A stretch of DNA of 64,000 bases from Microtetraspora sp. NBRC 16547 (GCF_030268965.1 NZ_BSSE01000034.1:1-64000), one strand, 5' to 3'; counted from the first letter of the stretch, positions 27,224-35,730 are shown. Notes: generated by a model from the letters alone, not told the origin. Program-made: numbers and translations.

Positions 27224-27670
27224 GTGAGTCCGTCGAGCGTCGTGATGTTGCCGTACGCGCTGGCGAGTGTCGCCGCCGCGCGCCGGCGTCTCAGCTCGGA
27301 TCTACTCGCGTCGGGGATCTTCAGCACGACCGTGGATGACGCGGTCCTCGTCGTGAGTGAGCTGTTGAGCAACGCGTTACGCCACGCCCACCCGCTGCCA
27401 TCTGGGCAGCTCAGACTCACCTGGACATGCTCGGAGGGTCGACTGGAAGTGGCCGTGAGCGATGGGGGCGCCACCACGGAACCACGGGCGGGCCGCCCCA
27501 CGCTCTCGTCGCTGGGCGGCCGGGGCCTCGGGATCGTCGAATACCTCTCCGAACGGTGGGGCGTGCGCCACGAGGGCGAGACGACCACCGTGTGGGCGAT
27601 CCTCACGCTTCCACAGCCTGTCCGAAACGGTCAGACGCGAAAGTCCGAAATTCACGCCCTCCAGGGGTGA
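27224..27670 (+). CDS. ATP-binding (HATPase) regulator, anti-sigma-like
   Basis: A compact GHKL ATPase domain with N-box VVSELLSNALRHAHP and G-box GGRGLGIVEYLSERWG, no kinase transfer domain. Such proteins are RsbW/SpoIIAB-like anti-sigma kinases or their many actinomycete relatives. The STAS protein 1.7 kb downstream is a natural antagonist candidate. GTG at 27224 has a strong GGGGGAGGGGGAA upstream; an ATG at 27146 would add 26 residues with no family match. About 148 aa. It ends 1 nt before the stop of the convergent small membrane gene. Confidence 0.82.
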   Translation: MSPSSVVMLPYALASVAAARRRLSSDLLASGIFSTTVDDAVLVVSELLSNALRHAHPLPSGQLRLTWTCSEGRLEVAVSDGGATTEPRAGRPTLSSLGGRGLGIVEYLSERWGVRHEGETTTVWAILTLPQPVRNGQTRKSEIHALQG

Positions 27671-27671
27671 G

Positions 27672-27839
27672 TCAGCGGGACATCTTTCCCATGAGCGTGA
27701 TCGCCACCACGACGAGGACGGCGATGATCGCGAACATGAGCAGGAACTTCAGCGTGGCGAAGAGTGCCGGGATGATGAACGCGAAGACCAGCCAGAGGGC
27801 GAGGATGATCCCCAGGACGGTCAATACGGTACGGGCCAT
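27672..27839 (-). CDS. Small two-helix membrane protein (55 aa)
   Basis: Reading the minus strand gives a 55-residue protein starting MARTVLTVLGIILALWLVF, followed by a second hydrophobic segment of about 20 residues rich in Ile, Val and Ala, and ending LMGKMSR. Two closely spaced membrane helices with a basic C-terminus are clear; function is unknown. Small hydrophobic proteins of this kind are common in actinobacteria. The ATG at 27839 has no good Shine-Dalgarno. It is tail-to-tail with the HATPase gene, and a longer ORF in another frame here is only its shadow. Confidence 0.7.
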   Translation of the reverse strand: MARTVLTVLGIILALWLVFAFIIPALFATLKFLLMFAIIAVLVVVAITLMGKMSR

Positions 27840-27938
27840 AGGCACAAGGTACGCGCTGCCGCCCGTCGCCGCGAAGATCGGGACGTTTCACGTGAATCAC
27901 AACTGCCGGCCGGGCCCGGCGCCCGTGAGAATGGGCGG

Positions 27939-28655
27939 GTGACCGGAAAAGCCGCCCGCATCCTGGTGGTCGACGACGACCCGATGGTGTCCGAGGTCGT
28001 CGCCCGCTACCTGGAGCGTGAGGGCCATGTCGTCGAGTGCGCGAACGACGGCGCCGAGGCCCTGAGCCGGGCGCTGGCCGACCCGCCCGACCTGCTCGTC
28101 CTCGACCTCACCCTGTCCGGGACGGACGGTCTCCAGCTCTGCGGCAGGCTCCGCGAGTACGACCGCGAGCGTGGGCGTGAGCCGGCGCCCGTGATCATGC
28201 TCACCGCCCTCGGCGAGGAGATCGACCGCGTCGTGGGGCTGGAGACGGGCGCCGACGACTACATCACGAAACCGTTCAGCCCCCGTGAGCTGGCGCTCCG
28301 CGTCCAGGCCGTGCTGCGCCGTACGCGTGGCTCGGCGGTCCCCGTGGGGACCGGGGTGCTCGCCGACGGGGATCTCGTCGTCGACGTCGGCAGCCACGAG
28401 GTACGGCTGGCCGGCAAGGAGATCGGCCTGACGGCGCGGGAGTTCGACCTGCTCGCCCACCTGATCCGCAACCCGCGCCAGGTGTTCAGCAGGAGCGCGC
28501 TGCTCGACCAGGTGTGGGGCTGGTCCTTCGGCGACTCCTCGACCGTCACCGTCCACGTGCGCAGGCTCAGGGAGAAGATCGAGGCCGACCCGGCCGACCC
28601 GCGGCGCATCGTCACCGTGTGGGGCGTGGGCTACCGGTACGAACCTGTCAGGTGA
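27939..28655 (+). CDS. OmpR/PhoB-family response regulator
   Basis: A receiver domain (~6-120) with the acidic pocket VVDDDP, phospho-acceptor Asp56 in LVLDLTLSG and Lys111 in YITKPF, followed by a winged-helix DNA-binding domain (~135-235; LTAREFDLLAHLIRNPRQVFSR, VTVHVRRLREKIE, TVWGVGYRYE). 238 aa. The GTG at 27939 begins exactly at the receiver domain with GGGCGG before it. The cognate kinase is probably the PAS/GAF protein upstream. The last codons (PVR-stop) are reiterated in the tandem repeats that follow. Confidence 0.92.
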   Translation: MTGKAARILVVDDDPMVSEVVARYLEREGHVVECANDGAEALSRALADPPDLLVLDLTLSGTDGLQLCGRLREYDRERGREPAPVIMLTALGEEIDRVVGLETGADDYITKPFSPRELALRVQAVLRRTRGSAVPVGTGVLADGDLVVDVGSHEVRLAGKEIGLTAREFDLLAHLIRNPRQVFSRSALLDQVWGWSFGDSSTVTVHVRRLREKIEADPADPRRIVTVWGVGYRYEPVR

Positions 28656-28822
28656 ACGCGTCGGGACGAAACCGGTCACAACGAACGCGTCCCGGGCGAA
28701 CCCGTCAGGTGAACACGTCCCGAGTGAATCCGTCGCGCGAACACGGACGAATCCGTCAGGTGAACACGTCCCGAGTGAACCCGTCGCGTGAACACGGACG
28801 AATCCGTCACGAGAACGCGTCC
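28647..28822. repeat. Tandem 51-bp repeats beginning at the response-regulator stop codon
   Basis: Two nearly identical 51-bp units (28704-28754 and 28755-28805, two mismatches) are preceded by a diverged 57-bp unit (from 28647) and followed by a partial one (28806-28822). Every unit starts GTCAGGTGA or GTCACGAGA, matching the last two codons and stop of the upstream gene. The final partial unit contains the stop codon of the convergent gene at 28807. Confidence 0.85.
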
Positions 28823-29187
28823 ACCATCGCGCGGAACGTCGGGCACGGCCACCGCCACATGCAGCTCCGGCAGCGCAGGATGGGATTCGCGGTGTCGCTG
28901 GTGATGCCGCCCGCGTCCCTCGGCTGGTGGAGGTCGAGCAACCGGATGCCCAGCTCGGAGAGGCTCAGCAACTCCTCGCGTGCCGCGGCGAGGAACTCCA
29001 GGTCCTCGCCGGCCAGTCGCGCCGTGACCGGGACGTACCCCTCCCGGTTGATCAACGACTGCAGCCGTCCGGTGCTGTCCCGCCACGAGCCGGCCTTCTC
29101 CGTGCGGATCTGGATGGCCTCCAATCGCTCGCGTAGCAGCCGACGCTGCGGATCCTCAGGAGGTTCCATGCCTGCTGGGCCTGACAC
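28807..29187 (-). CDS. Conserved-looking hypothetical protein with C-terminal cysteine cluster
   Basis: I do not recognise the family. The 126-residue protein is helical and charged in its first 90 residues (EDPQRRLLRERLEAIQIRTE, LAAAREELLSLSELG), then ends RCRSCMWRWPCPTFRAMVDAFS. The C-x2-C-x5-C arrangement could bind zinc or an iron-sulfur centre. GTG at 29187 has an ideal GGAGGG 6-7 nt upstream and is preferred over ATG at 29169. Its stop codon lies within the repeat tract shared with the response-regulator gene end. Confidence 0.6.
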   Translation of the reverse strand: MSGPAGMEPPEDPQRRLLRERLEAIQIRTEKAGSWRDSTGRLQSLINREGYVPVTARLAGEDLEFLAAAREELLSLSELGIRLLDLHQPRDAGGITSDTANPILRCRSCMWRWPCPTFRAMVDAFS

Positions 29188-29342
29188 GCTCGTCCCTCCG
29201 CCCCAAGCCGGGTGTCGCTTTCCGTCAAGCTTCGCGCACCGGGCGTTTGCGTGAGGGCGGAATCGGGGACAAAGCGCGAACGACTCTTCGGCTAGCCTGG
29301 GGGAACGTGACCCCGGGCCGGTACGGCGCTAGTGTGCGCGCT

Positions 29343-29684
29343 GTGGAGCTCAAAGTCGCGACGCAATCCCATGCTGGCCAGGCCGTAATGGCCATTGTCG
29401 GCGAAATCGACCTATATACCGCGCCTCGCCTGCAGGCCGAGTTCACCCGCCTGCTGGAAACCGGGCCGGAGCGAGTGGTGATCGACATGTCAGGAGTGGA
29501 GTTCTGCGACTCCACGGGCATGAACGTCCTGCTCTCCGCACTCAAGCGGCTGCGCGAGCGCGGCGGCATCCTCGAGGTGGCCTCGCCCCGCCCCGCCGTA
29601 CGGAAGATCCTCCAGGTGACCGGCCTGGACTCCGTCTTCATCGTTCATGAGACCGTTCCCGCGGAGGTGGCCGAATTTCTATGA
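29343..29684 (+). CDS. STAS-domain anti-anti-sigma factor
   Basis: A single STAS domain of about 113 aa: VMAIVGEIDLYTAPRLQAEF near the start, then VVIDMSGVEFCDSTGMNVLL, where the Ser of DSTGM is the usual phosphorylation site for an RsbW-type kinase. It likely releases an anti-sigma factor when dephosphorylated. The GTG at 29343 starts at the domain; GTG at 29307 preceded by GGGGGAAC and a TAGCCT hexamer is an alternative. It overlaps the downstream glycosyltransferase by 4 nt (ATGA). Confidence 0.87.
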   Translation: MELKVATQSHAGQAVMAIVGEIDLYTAPRLQAEFTRLLETGPERVVIDMSGVEFCDSTGMNVLLSALKRLRERGGILEVASPRPAVRKILQVTGLDSVFIVHETVPAEVAEFL

Positions 29685-30427
29685 GTGACCTGGTGGAGCG
29701 GCCTGCGGACACCGCGGTCGTCATCCCGGCCAAGGACGAGGCCGACCGGATCGGCGCCACGGTCGCCGCGGCGCTGCGGCTTCCGGGGGTGGATCTCGTC
29801 GTGGTCGTCGACGACGGTTCGACCGACCAGACCGGCCGGGTGGCCAGGGCCGCCGGTGCCCGTGTCGTACGGCACAGCCGGAACGCCGGCAAGGCGGCGG
29901 CCATGGAGAGCGGGGCGGAGGCCGTGCGTCTCCTCGATGAGGAGACGCCACGGAACCTGCTGTTCCTGGACGCCGACCTGGGCGAGACCGCGCAGCAGGC
30001 CGCTCCCCTCATCACCCCCGTCCGTTCCGGCGAGGCCGACATGACCATCGCCGTCTTCGCCACACGGGTGAAGCTCGGAGGCCACGGCATCGTGGTGCGG
30101 CTGGCCCGTGACGGCATCAAGCGGGCCACCGGCTTCGAGGCGACCCAGCCGCTCAACGGCCAGCGCTGCCTGACCCGTGCCGCCTTCGAGGCGGCGCTGC
30201 CGCTCGCCCGCGGGTTCGGCGTGGAGACCGGGCTGACGATCGACCTGATCCGTAAGGGATTCCGCGTGCAGGAGGTCGAGGTCGACATGGCCCACCGGGC
30301 CACCGGCGACGACTGGAGGTCCCAGCTGCACCGGGCCAAGCAGCTCCGCGACGTGGGCTGGGCGCTGGCCGCCAGGGAGCCCGCCGTCATGAAGGGCACC
30401 GACGTCCTGCGCACCCTCCGGAGCTGA
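29681..30427 (+). CDS. Family 2 glycosyltransferase
   Basis: A GT-A enzyme of 248 aa with an N-terminal nucleotide-sugar site: TAVVIPAKDEADRIG, VVVVDDGSTDQTG (~38-50) and metal-binding FLDADLG (~93). No membrane segment is apparent, so it probably acts on the cytoplasmic face, for example making polyprenyl-phosphate sugars or glucosyl-3-phosphoglycerate-like products. Translational coupling to the STAS gene is odd for a metabolic enzyme. With the GT-C genes downstream it suggests an envelope glycan pathway. Its terminal codons LRS-stop are echoed in the tandem repeats after it. Confidence 0.85.
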   Translation: MSDLVERPADTAVVIPAKDEADRIGATVAAALRLPGVDLVVVVDDGSTDQTGRVARAAGARVVRHSRNAGKAAAMESGAEAVRLLDEETPRNLLFLDADLGETAQQAAPLITPVRSGEADMTIAVFATRVKLGGHGIVVRLARDGIKRATGFEATQPLNGQRCLTRAAFEAALPLARGFGVETGLTIDLIRKGFRVQEVEVDMAHRATGDDWRSQLHRAKQLRDVGWALAAREPAVMKGTDVLRTLRS

Positions 30428-30519
30428 CCCTCCGGAGCTGACCCGCCCGGAGCTGACCCTCCGGAGCCGAGCCGCCCGGGGCTGACCTGCCCGAAGCCGA
30501 CCCGTCTGAGGCCGAACCG
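30413..30519. repeat. Degenerate ~15-bp tandem repeats starting at the GT2 stop codon
   Basis: About seven units of roughly CCTCCGGAGCTGACC, progressively diverged to CCGTCTGAGGCCGAA. The first unit covers the last codons and the TGA of the glycosyltransferase gene, so the stop triplet recurs in frame-like fashion along the array. Confidence 0.8.
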
Positions 30520-30556
30520 TCCATCGGCAGACCGGCGGCTGTGATGGAATTCGGGG

Positions 30557-32074
30557 GTGAATCGGGAGAGCGCGCGGTGGTCCGCCACGCTGGTCGCCCC
30601 GGCCTTCGTCGCCGGGTCGATCCTGCTGGTGATCGTCATCGCCGCGCTCGGTCCCTCGGCGATGGTGCCGCCCCTGCCGGGCGCCGCCTGGCAGCCGCCG
30701 TACTCCCTTGATCTGCGGCCGGACGGGCATCTCGTCGTGGCGCTCGCGGCGGTCGCCATCGTGGGCGGCACGATCGGGCTCGTCGCCGGGCTCCATGGGC
30801 TTCGCCGCTTCGATCCCTCCGGTGCCCGCGGCACGCGGTGGCTGGTCGCGGCCGGGTGCCTGGCCGTGGGCGTGCTCGCGTTCCTGCCGCCGTTCGGGTC
30901 GGCCGACCATCTGAACTACGCGGCATACGGGCGGATCGCCGTCCTCGGGCTCGATCCGTACGTCACCGTGCCGTCGGCCCTGCCGTACGACCCGGTGGCC
31001 GGGGCGGTGGAGGAATGGCGGAACACGCCGAGCGTCTACGGCCCGGTGGCGACAGGCGTGCAGGCCCTCGCGAGCTGGGTGGGCGGCGACTCGGTCCGGC
31101 TGACGGTCTTCGTGCTGGCCCTGGTCAACGCGGCCGCGTTCGTCGCCACCGCGCTGCTGCTCCACCGGATCACCCGCCACGATCCCGTACGGCAGCGCCG
31201 TGCCGCGCTGCTGTGGGCGGTGAACCCCCTCGTCGTCTACCAGCTCGCCGCGGGCATGCACGTGGACACGCTGGCGGTCGCGTTCGTCGTCGCCGCCCTG
31301 GTCGTCGAGTCGGGGGTGCTTCTCGGGCTCGGGATCGCGGTCAAGGTCACGGTCGGCCTGGTCGCGCTCGGGCCCGCCTGGCAATACCGGCGCGATTTCC
31401 GGCGGCTGGCGGCGATCGCGGGCGCGGCCACGCTGACCGTGGTGGCGGCGTACTGGCTGGCCGGGCCGCACGCGCTCGACCAGGTGCTGAACGCGAGCAA
31501 GTCGGTGTCCTTCGCCACCCCGTGGAAGCTCGTGCAACGGGCGCTCCAGGCTCTGTTCGGCGACGGCGCGTACCGCGCGTGGATCCAGGCCGGATCGCTG
31601 CTCCTGATGGTCGTCCTCGCCTGGCTGCTGCTGCGCGCGGGCGCCGCGGGCCGGTTCGACGCGCGGAACGGCCTGGGCCATGGGCTGCGGGACGGCGTGA
31701 CGGGATGTGTGACGGGAGGCACGGCGGGAGGTACGGCGGCGGGCGGCGAAGGGGTCGCGTCCCGGGTGGCGGTGGCCGTCGTGGTGGCCTGGTTGTTCGC
31801 CACGCCGTACGTGCTGCCGTGGTACGACGGGCTCGCTCTCGCGCTGCTGGCGATGGTCCCCGCGTCGGGGCTGGACTGGTTCGTGGTGGCGAGGATGGCC
31901 GCGCTGTCGGTGGCCTACCTGCCGGCCAGGCAGCGTGAACAGCCGCCCGACCTGGAATGGCTGGTGACGGTCGTCAGGGCGCAGGTGGTGCCGTGGCTGC
32001 TGCTGGCGCTGACGGCCGGCCTGGCGTGGTGGGCGGCGCGAGCTGGAGCGCGCGCACGGACGCGGCGAGGGTGA
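30557..32074 (+). CDS. GT-C mannosyltransferase-like membrane protein (MptA/MptB type)
   Basis: 505 residues with about twelve hydrophobic segments. The first outer loop contains SADHLNYAAYGRIAVLGLDPY, the hallmark of polyprenol-phosphate-mannose-dependent alpha-1,6-mannosyltransferases; an acidic residue near YAAYGR is catalytic in relatives. WAVNPLVVYQLAAGMHVDTL is also typical. It probably elongates an envelope mannan-type glycan using a lipid-linked sugar on the outer face. A Gly/Thr-rich stretch with GTAGGTAAGG is low-complexity. GTG at 30557. Its last 100 nt overlap the convergent gene at 31974. Confidence 0.82.
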   Translation: MNRESARWSATLVAPAFVAGSILLVIVIAALGPSAMVPPLPGAAWQPPYSLDLRPDGHLVVALAAVAIVGGTIGLVAGLHGLRRFDPSGARGTRWLVAAGCLAVGVLAFLPPFGSADHLNYAAYGRIAVLGLDPYVTVPSALPYDPVAGAVEEWRNTPSVYGPVATGVQALASWVGGDSVRLTVFVLALVNAAAFVATALLLHRITRHDPVRQRRAALLWAVNPLVVYQLAAGMHVDTLAVAFVVAALVVESGVLLGLGIAVKVTVGLVALGPAWQYRRDFRRLAAIAGAATLTVVAAYWLAGPHALDQVLNASKSVSFATPWKLVQRALQALFGDGAYRAWIQAGSLLLMVVLAWLLLRAGAAGRFDARNGLGHGLRDGVTGCVTGGTAGGTAAGGEGVASRVAVAVVVAWLFATPYVLPWYDGLALALLAMVPASGLDWFVVARMAALSVAYLPARQREQPPDLEWLVTVVRAQVVPWLLLALTAGLAWWAARAGARARTRRG

Positions 32075-34373
32075 GCGGCACCGCCACGGTGAGCGCCATG
32101 GCCGGGATCGCGATCCCCGAGTCATTGATCAGGAAGCCGGTCATGGCAGTGGTCAGTGCGCCGAACAGCCCGGCGCGCAGCGCCGGTGCCTGGCCGTACG
32201 CCAGGGTGAGCGCCGAAGCGCCCCAGCGTGACGGGCGGGACAGCACCAGGAACAGGAACGCGATCGCGACCACCGACAGCAGCGTGAGCTCGGTGTTCCC
32301 CAGCGTGTTCAGCATCGCCCCGAGCTTGCGGCCGATGACGGAGGCGCCCTGCCCGTCGGCGACCTGCTGAACGAACGCCCCCAGGTGGGTCCGCTGCCCC
32401 GCCGGGCGCAGCCAGTCGACCACCGCGATGGCCGCGATGAGCACGGCTCCCACCAGGCCGACGGCGGCGAGCCTGCCGATCGACACCCGATGGCCGTAGA
32501 GCAGGAGCGCGAACACGGCGAACCCGACGACGAACGCGGGCACGCCGCCGAAGTCGGCTCCCCAGCCCGGCCAGCCGTCCGCGACGATCGCCAGCAGGCC
32601 GTACGCGAGCAGGACGGGCCGCCGCCCGATCATCTGGGCGAGCCCGGCGAGGGCGAGGATCGTGCCGGTCGCGAAGATCGCGAAGGCCATGTTCCCGAAG
32701 CCGTAGAAGCGGCCGCCGGTCACCGGCTCGTAGCCGGTCACCGCGTTCACCTGGAGCATCGAGCCCGTCATGACGTCGATGAGGAGGGCGAGCGAGCTGA
32801 CCGCGGCGACCACGGTCAGCGGCCCGGCCACGTGGGCGCGCCACGGTCCGGCGAAGGCGAGGGCCGCGATGGCCCCGGCGAACCCGAGGATCGTCCCGAT
32901 CAGCGCGGCCATGGGGTGCGCCATGGTCCACCACGGCACGAGCTGCGCCAGGAACGTCGAGACCGGGATCGCCCCGCTGACCACGGCGACGACCTGGGTG
33001 GTCGTCAGCATCCGCCGGTGCCGCCTGATCACGACGGCGGCGAGGCCGTAGAAGAGCACCTGGACGGCGACGAGCGTGATGAAGAAGGGCTGCCTGATCT
33101 CTCTGAGCACCTGGGAGGCCAGGTCGGTGTCGGCCAGCCCGGTAACGATCTCGCCGGTGTCCGTGGGCGCGTCGCCGGCCCGCTGCCAGGCCCGGCCCAC
33201 CACACCCTGCGGCGGTTCGACGGCGACCGCGTGCAGGACGGTCGCGGTCAGGTCGGTGATCGTGACCAGCGCGTCCTGCTGGGTCGAGGTGGCGGTCAGG
33301 AACCCCCGCGCGTACGGCTGCGCTGCCGTTCCGGAGGCGTCCCCGGGGGCCGTCGTGGCGATGGCGACGTGGAGATGGGCGTCGCCGGGTCCGATGCCCG
33401 AGTCGGCGAGACCGGCGACGAGGATCGTGGAGCCGGGAGGGACGTTTCGCAGAACGTCGCCGACGGTCCGGTCGGCCGCTGCCACGGCGTCACGGCGGGC
33501 CTGGCCGGTCAGGTCGGACGGCGTTCGGTCGGGGTGGCCGGGGCGGTCGGGGCGGTCGGCCGCGCGGTCCGCGCGGTCCGCGAAGGCGGCCCGGGTGATC
33601 TCGCCCGCCTCGGCGAACACGGCGGTGTACGGCGTCAGGTCGGGCAGTTCCTCAGACGTGGCCGCATATTTCTGGACTTTCCCAGATGTGTCGGCGGCGC
33701 CGAGGGCCGCTCCCGGGCCGATGGCGGCGACCTTCCCGCCCGCGGCGGCGATCGTGCTGCCGAGCAGTCCGATCTGCCCGCCGTACGACTGGGCCCGCTG
33801 GTAGGCCACGAACCCGTCCCAGCCGGGCACCGTCGCCGAGCCGTCGGCGGCCACCTCGGGGACCGGCGGAGGCGCGCAGTCGCTCCCCGCGGCTCCGGCC
33901 CGCTGGCCCGCGGACACCGTCAGCCAGCCGCCGACCGGGCACGTCACGCTGCGGCCGCTGGGCGGGATGACGCGGGCGGACAGCGACGCCGAGCTCCCCT
34001 CGCCGGTCAGCCGCCACAGGTTGGGAGTGCGGGTCTGGTCGAGATCGCTCCACAGGAGGCCGGGAACCCCGATGACGACCACCCGCCCGGTCGGGCCCGC
34101 GCGACCGGTGTTCGCTTGCTGGGGGTTCGCTTGCTGGGGGTTCGGTTGCTGGGCGTTCACTTGCCGGGTGTGCGTTTGTCCGGCGCGGGCTCGCTCGGCG
34201 TTGGCCGGGGTGGGGAGCGCCAGGAGCAGCAGGCCGAGCAGGGCCGTGAGCAGGGCCGCGACGGCGGTGCGGGCGAGCGGGGTGCGGCCTGTGACGGCGC
34301 GCGGGGTGCGGGCGGCGGCATGGGGCCCGCCGCTCGGCCGTGACCGGGAAACGTCGATCCCGACTGGCCTCAC
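31974..34373 (-). CDS. Large membrane protein with alkaline-phosphatase-like outer domain
   Basis: 799 aa. A cleavable or anchoring N-terminal helix (~35-58) precedes a Gln/Asn/Pro-rich spacer and an outer domain (~90-400) that begins VVVIGVPGLLWSDLDQTRTPNLWRL, resembling the metal-binding opening of alkaline-phosphatase/sulfatase-like proteins, with VTITDLTATVLHA near its end. The second half is a polytopic membrane domain of about ten helices (GRFYGFGNMAFAIFATGT). Homologous architecture occurs widely in actinobacteria without known function. GTG at 34373 follows GAGGAG at 7 nt. The short spacer contains repeated NPQQA units. The 3' end overlaps the convergent mannosyltransferase by 101 bp, so both C-termini share DNA. 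Confidence 0.75.
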   Translation of the reverse strand: MRPVGIDVSRSRPSGGPHAAARTPRAVTGRTPLARTAVAALLTALLGLLLLALPTPANAERARAGQTHTRQVNAQQPNPQQANPQQANTGRAGPTGRVVVIGVPGLLWSDLDQTRTPNLWRLTGEGSSASLSARVIPPSGRSVTCPVGGWLTVSAGQRAGAAGSDCAPPPVPEVAADGSATVPGWDGFVAYQRAQSYGGQIGLLGSTIAAAGGKVAAIGPGAALGAADTSGKVQKYAATSEELPDLTPYTAVFAEAGEITRAAFADRADRAADRPDRPGHPDRTPSDLTGQARRDAVAAADRTVGDVLRNVPPGSTILVAGLADSGIGPGDAHLHVAIATTAPGDASGTAAQPYARGFLTATSTQQDALVTITDLTATVLHAVAVEPPQGVVGRAWQRAGDAPTDTGEIVTGLADTDLASQVLREIRQPFFITLVAVQVLFYGLAAVVIRRHRRMLTTTQVVAVVSGAIPVSTFLAQLVPWWTMAHPMAALIGTILGFAGAIAALAFAGPWRAHVAGPLTVVAAVSSLALLIDVMTGSMLQVNAVTGYEPVTGGRFYGFGNMAFAIFATGTILALAGLAQMIGRRPVLLAYGLLAIVADGWPGWGADFGGVPAFVVGFAVFALLLYGHRVSIGRLAAVGLVGAVLIAAIAVVDWLRPAGQRTHLGAFVQQVADGQGASVIGRKLGAMLNTLGNTELTLLSVVAIAFLFLVLSRPSRWGASALTLAYGQAPALRAGLFGALTTAMTGFLINDSGIAIPAMALTVAVPLTLAASVRALQLAPPTTPGRPSAPAAATAPPAP

Positions 34374-34449
34374 GCGCGCTCCTCACTGTGCCCGGTCCGC
34401 TGTCCGGCTCCATCAACCCTGGCGAAAGTCCACGGTAGCCTGCCTGGAC

Positions 34450-35730
34450 ATGAGGACAGGCGAGACGATCTTCGCGAAGCGGCCCCTGTGGGCCTGGCCG
34501 GCGGCCCTGGTGGTCGTCGCCTGCGCCGCGATCCCGCTCGTCGCGTACTGGCTGACGAACCCCGCCGACCAGCGCCTCGTCGATCTGGACGTCTACCGCA
34601 CGGGGGGACAAAGCCTCCTGCTCGGCGTCCCGCTCTATGACGTGATCACTCCGGCGCCGCAGCTGCTGCCGTTCACCTATCCACCGATCGCGGCCATGCT
34701 GGCGATGCCGCTCGCGGCGGTCTCGTGGCCGGTCGCCCAGTGGGTGTGGACGGTCGCCATCCTCGCGACCCTCGCCGTCACGGTCTGGTACGCCTTCCGC
34801 CCCGCGCTGGCGCGGGTCCGCGTGGCGATGCCGCTGGTGTTCGCGGTCCTCGTGGTGGCGTGCCTCTACCTCATGCCGATCAGGGACCAGGTGCGGTTCG
34901 GCCAGGTGGACCTCTTCCTCGTGGCGCTGTGCCTGCTCGACTGCGTCGTGCGCCGCCCGTGGTGGCCGCGCGGGATGCTGATCGGTCTCGCCACCGCGGT
35001 GAAACTCACCCCCGGCGTCTTCCTGATTTACCTCGCTATAACGGCATTCGCGTGGCGAAAGCCGTACATGCGGGATAGGGAGCAGGGGCGCGCCTTCTTC
35101 ATGGCGGTGTTCACGGCAACGCTCCTCACCGTCCTGCCGTTCCTGGTCATTCCCTCGGACGCGAAGGACTTCTGGTTCTCGGCCCTGCTCGACCCCGGCC
35201 GCCTGGGGGCGAACGCGGCCACCACGAACCAGTCCATCCGGGGCATGCTGATCAGGCTCTACCTGCCCGACTCGGTCACCTCCGCACTCTGGCTGGTCGC
35301 CGTCGCCGCCATCGGCTGGTACGGCTTCCGCTGCGCTCGCCGCGCGTACCTCGACGGGGACCCGATGACGGCGGTGGCGCTGACCGGGCTGATGGCGGTG
35401 CTGCTCTCCCCCGTCGCGTGGATCCACCACCTGGCCTGGGTGGTCATCGTGCTGGCCGCGCTGGTGGGCGCCGGGACGGACCGCGTGCGGCTGCTGGTCG
35501 CGGGAGGTGTGTGGCTCTACTACGTGGTCCCCGTGCCCTGGTGGGGGGTCTCCCTGAAGGCCCTGGAGATCCCCGTCCTGAGTCCGGTCCTCGGGAAGAT
35601 CGTCCAGAACGGGTTCGGCCTCGGGGCCATCGCCCTGGTCTGGCTGCTCGGCTCCTGGCTGCCCCGCAGGCGTGCCGTGACGGAGGCGGCGGCCGCAGCC
35701 GGTGATGTGGAGACTGGTTCTCGGCGGTGA
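34450..35730 (+). CDS. GT87-family (DUF2029) mannosyltransferase-like membrane protein
   Basis: About 426 aa with roughly ten membrane helices. The outer loop VDLDVYRTGGQSLLLGVPLYD and PFTYPPIAAMLAMPLA are signatures of the GT87 alpha-1,2-mannosyltransferase family, which uses polyprenyl-phospho-mannose to branch lipoglycans. RFGQVDLFLVALCLLD and GLATAVKLTPGVFLIYL are further family blocks. ATG at 34450 is 8 nt after a TAGCCT hexamer, suggesting a leaderless transcript. Divergent from the phosphatase-like gene. A 25-bp repeat spans its stop codon. Confidence 0.85.
   Translation: MRTGETIFAKRPLWAWPAALVVVACAAIPLVAYWLTNPADQRLVDLDVYRTGGQSLLLGVPLYDVITPAPQLLPFTYPPIAAMLAMPLAAVSWPVAQWVWTVAILATLAVTVWYAFRPALARVRVAMPLVFAVLVVACLYLMPIRDQVRFGQVDLFLVALCLLDCVVRRPWWPRGMLIGLATAVKLTPGVFLIYLAITAFAWRKPYMRDREQGRAFFMAVFTATLLTVLPFLVIPSDAKDFWFSALLDPGRLGANAATTNQSIRGMLIRLYLPDSVTSALWLVAVAAIGWYGFRCARRAYLDGDPMTAVALTGLMAVLLSPVAWIHHLAWVVIVLAALVGAGTDRVRLLVAGGVWLYYVVPVPWWGVSLKALEIPVLSPVLGKIVQNGFGLGAIALVWLLGSWLPRRRAVTEAAAAAGDVETGSRR

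Noticed and set aside
28647-28822. CRISPR-like array
   Set aside because: The 51-bp units abut directly with no unique spacers, and there are no cas genes nearby; it is a plain tandem repeat.
29645-32125. 826-codon minus-strand frame
   Set aside because: Antisense to the GT2 and mannosyltransferase genes, composition typical of high-GC shadow ORFs, no motifs.
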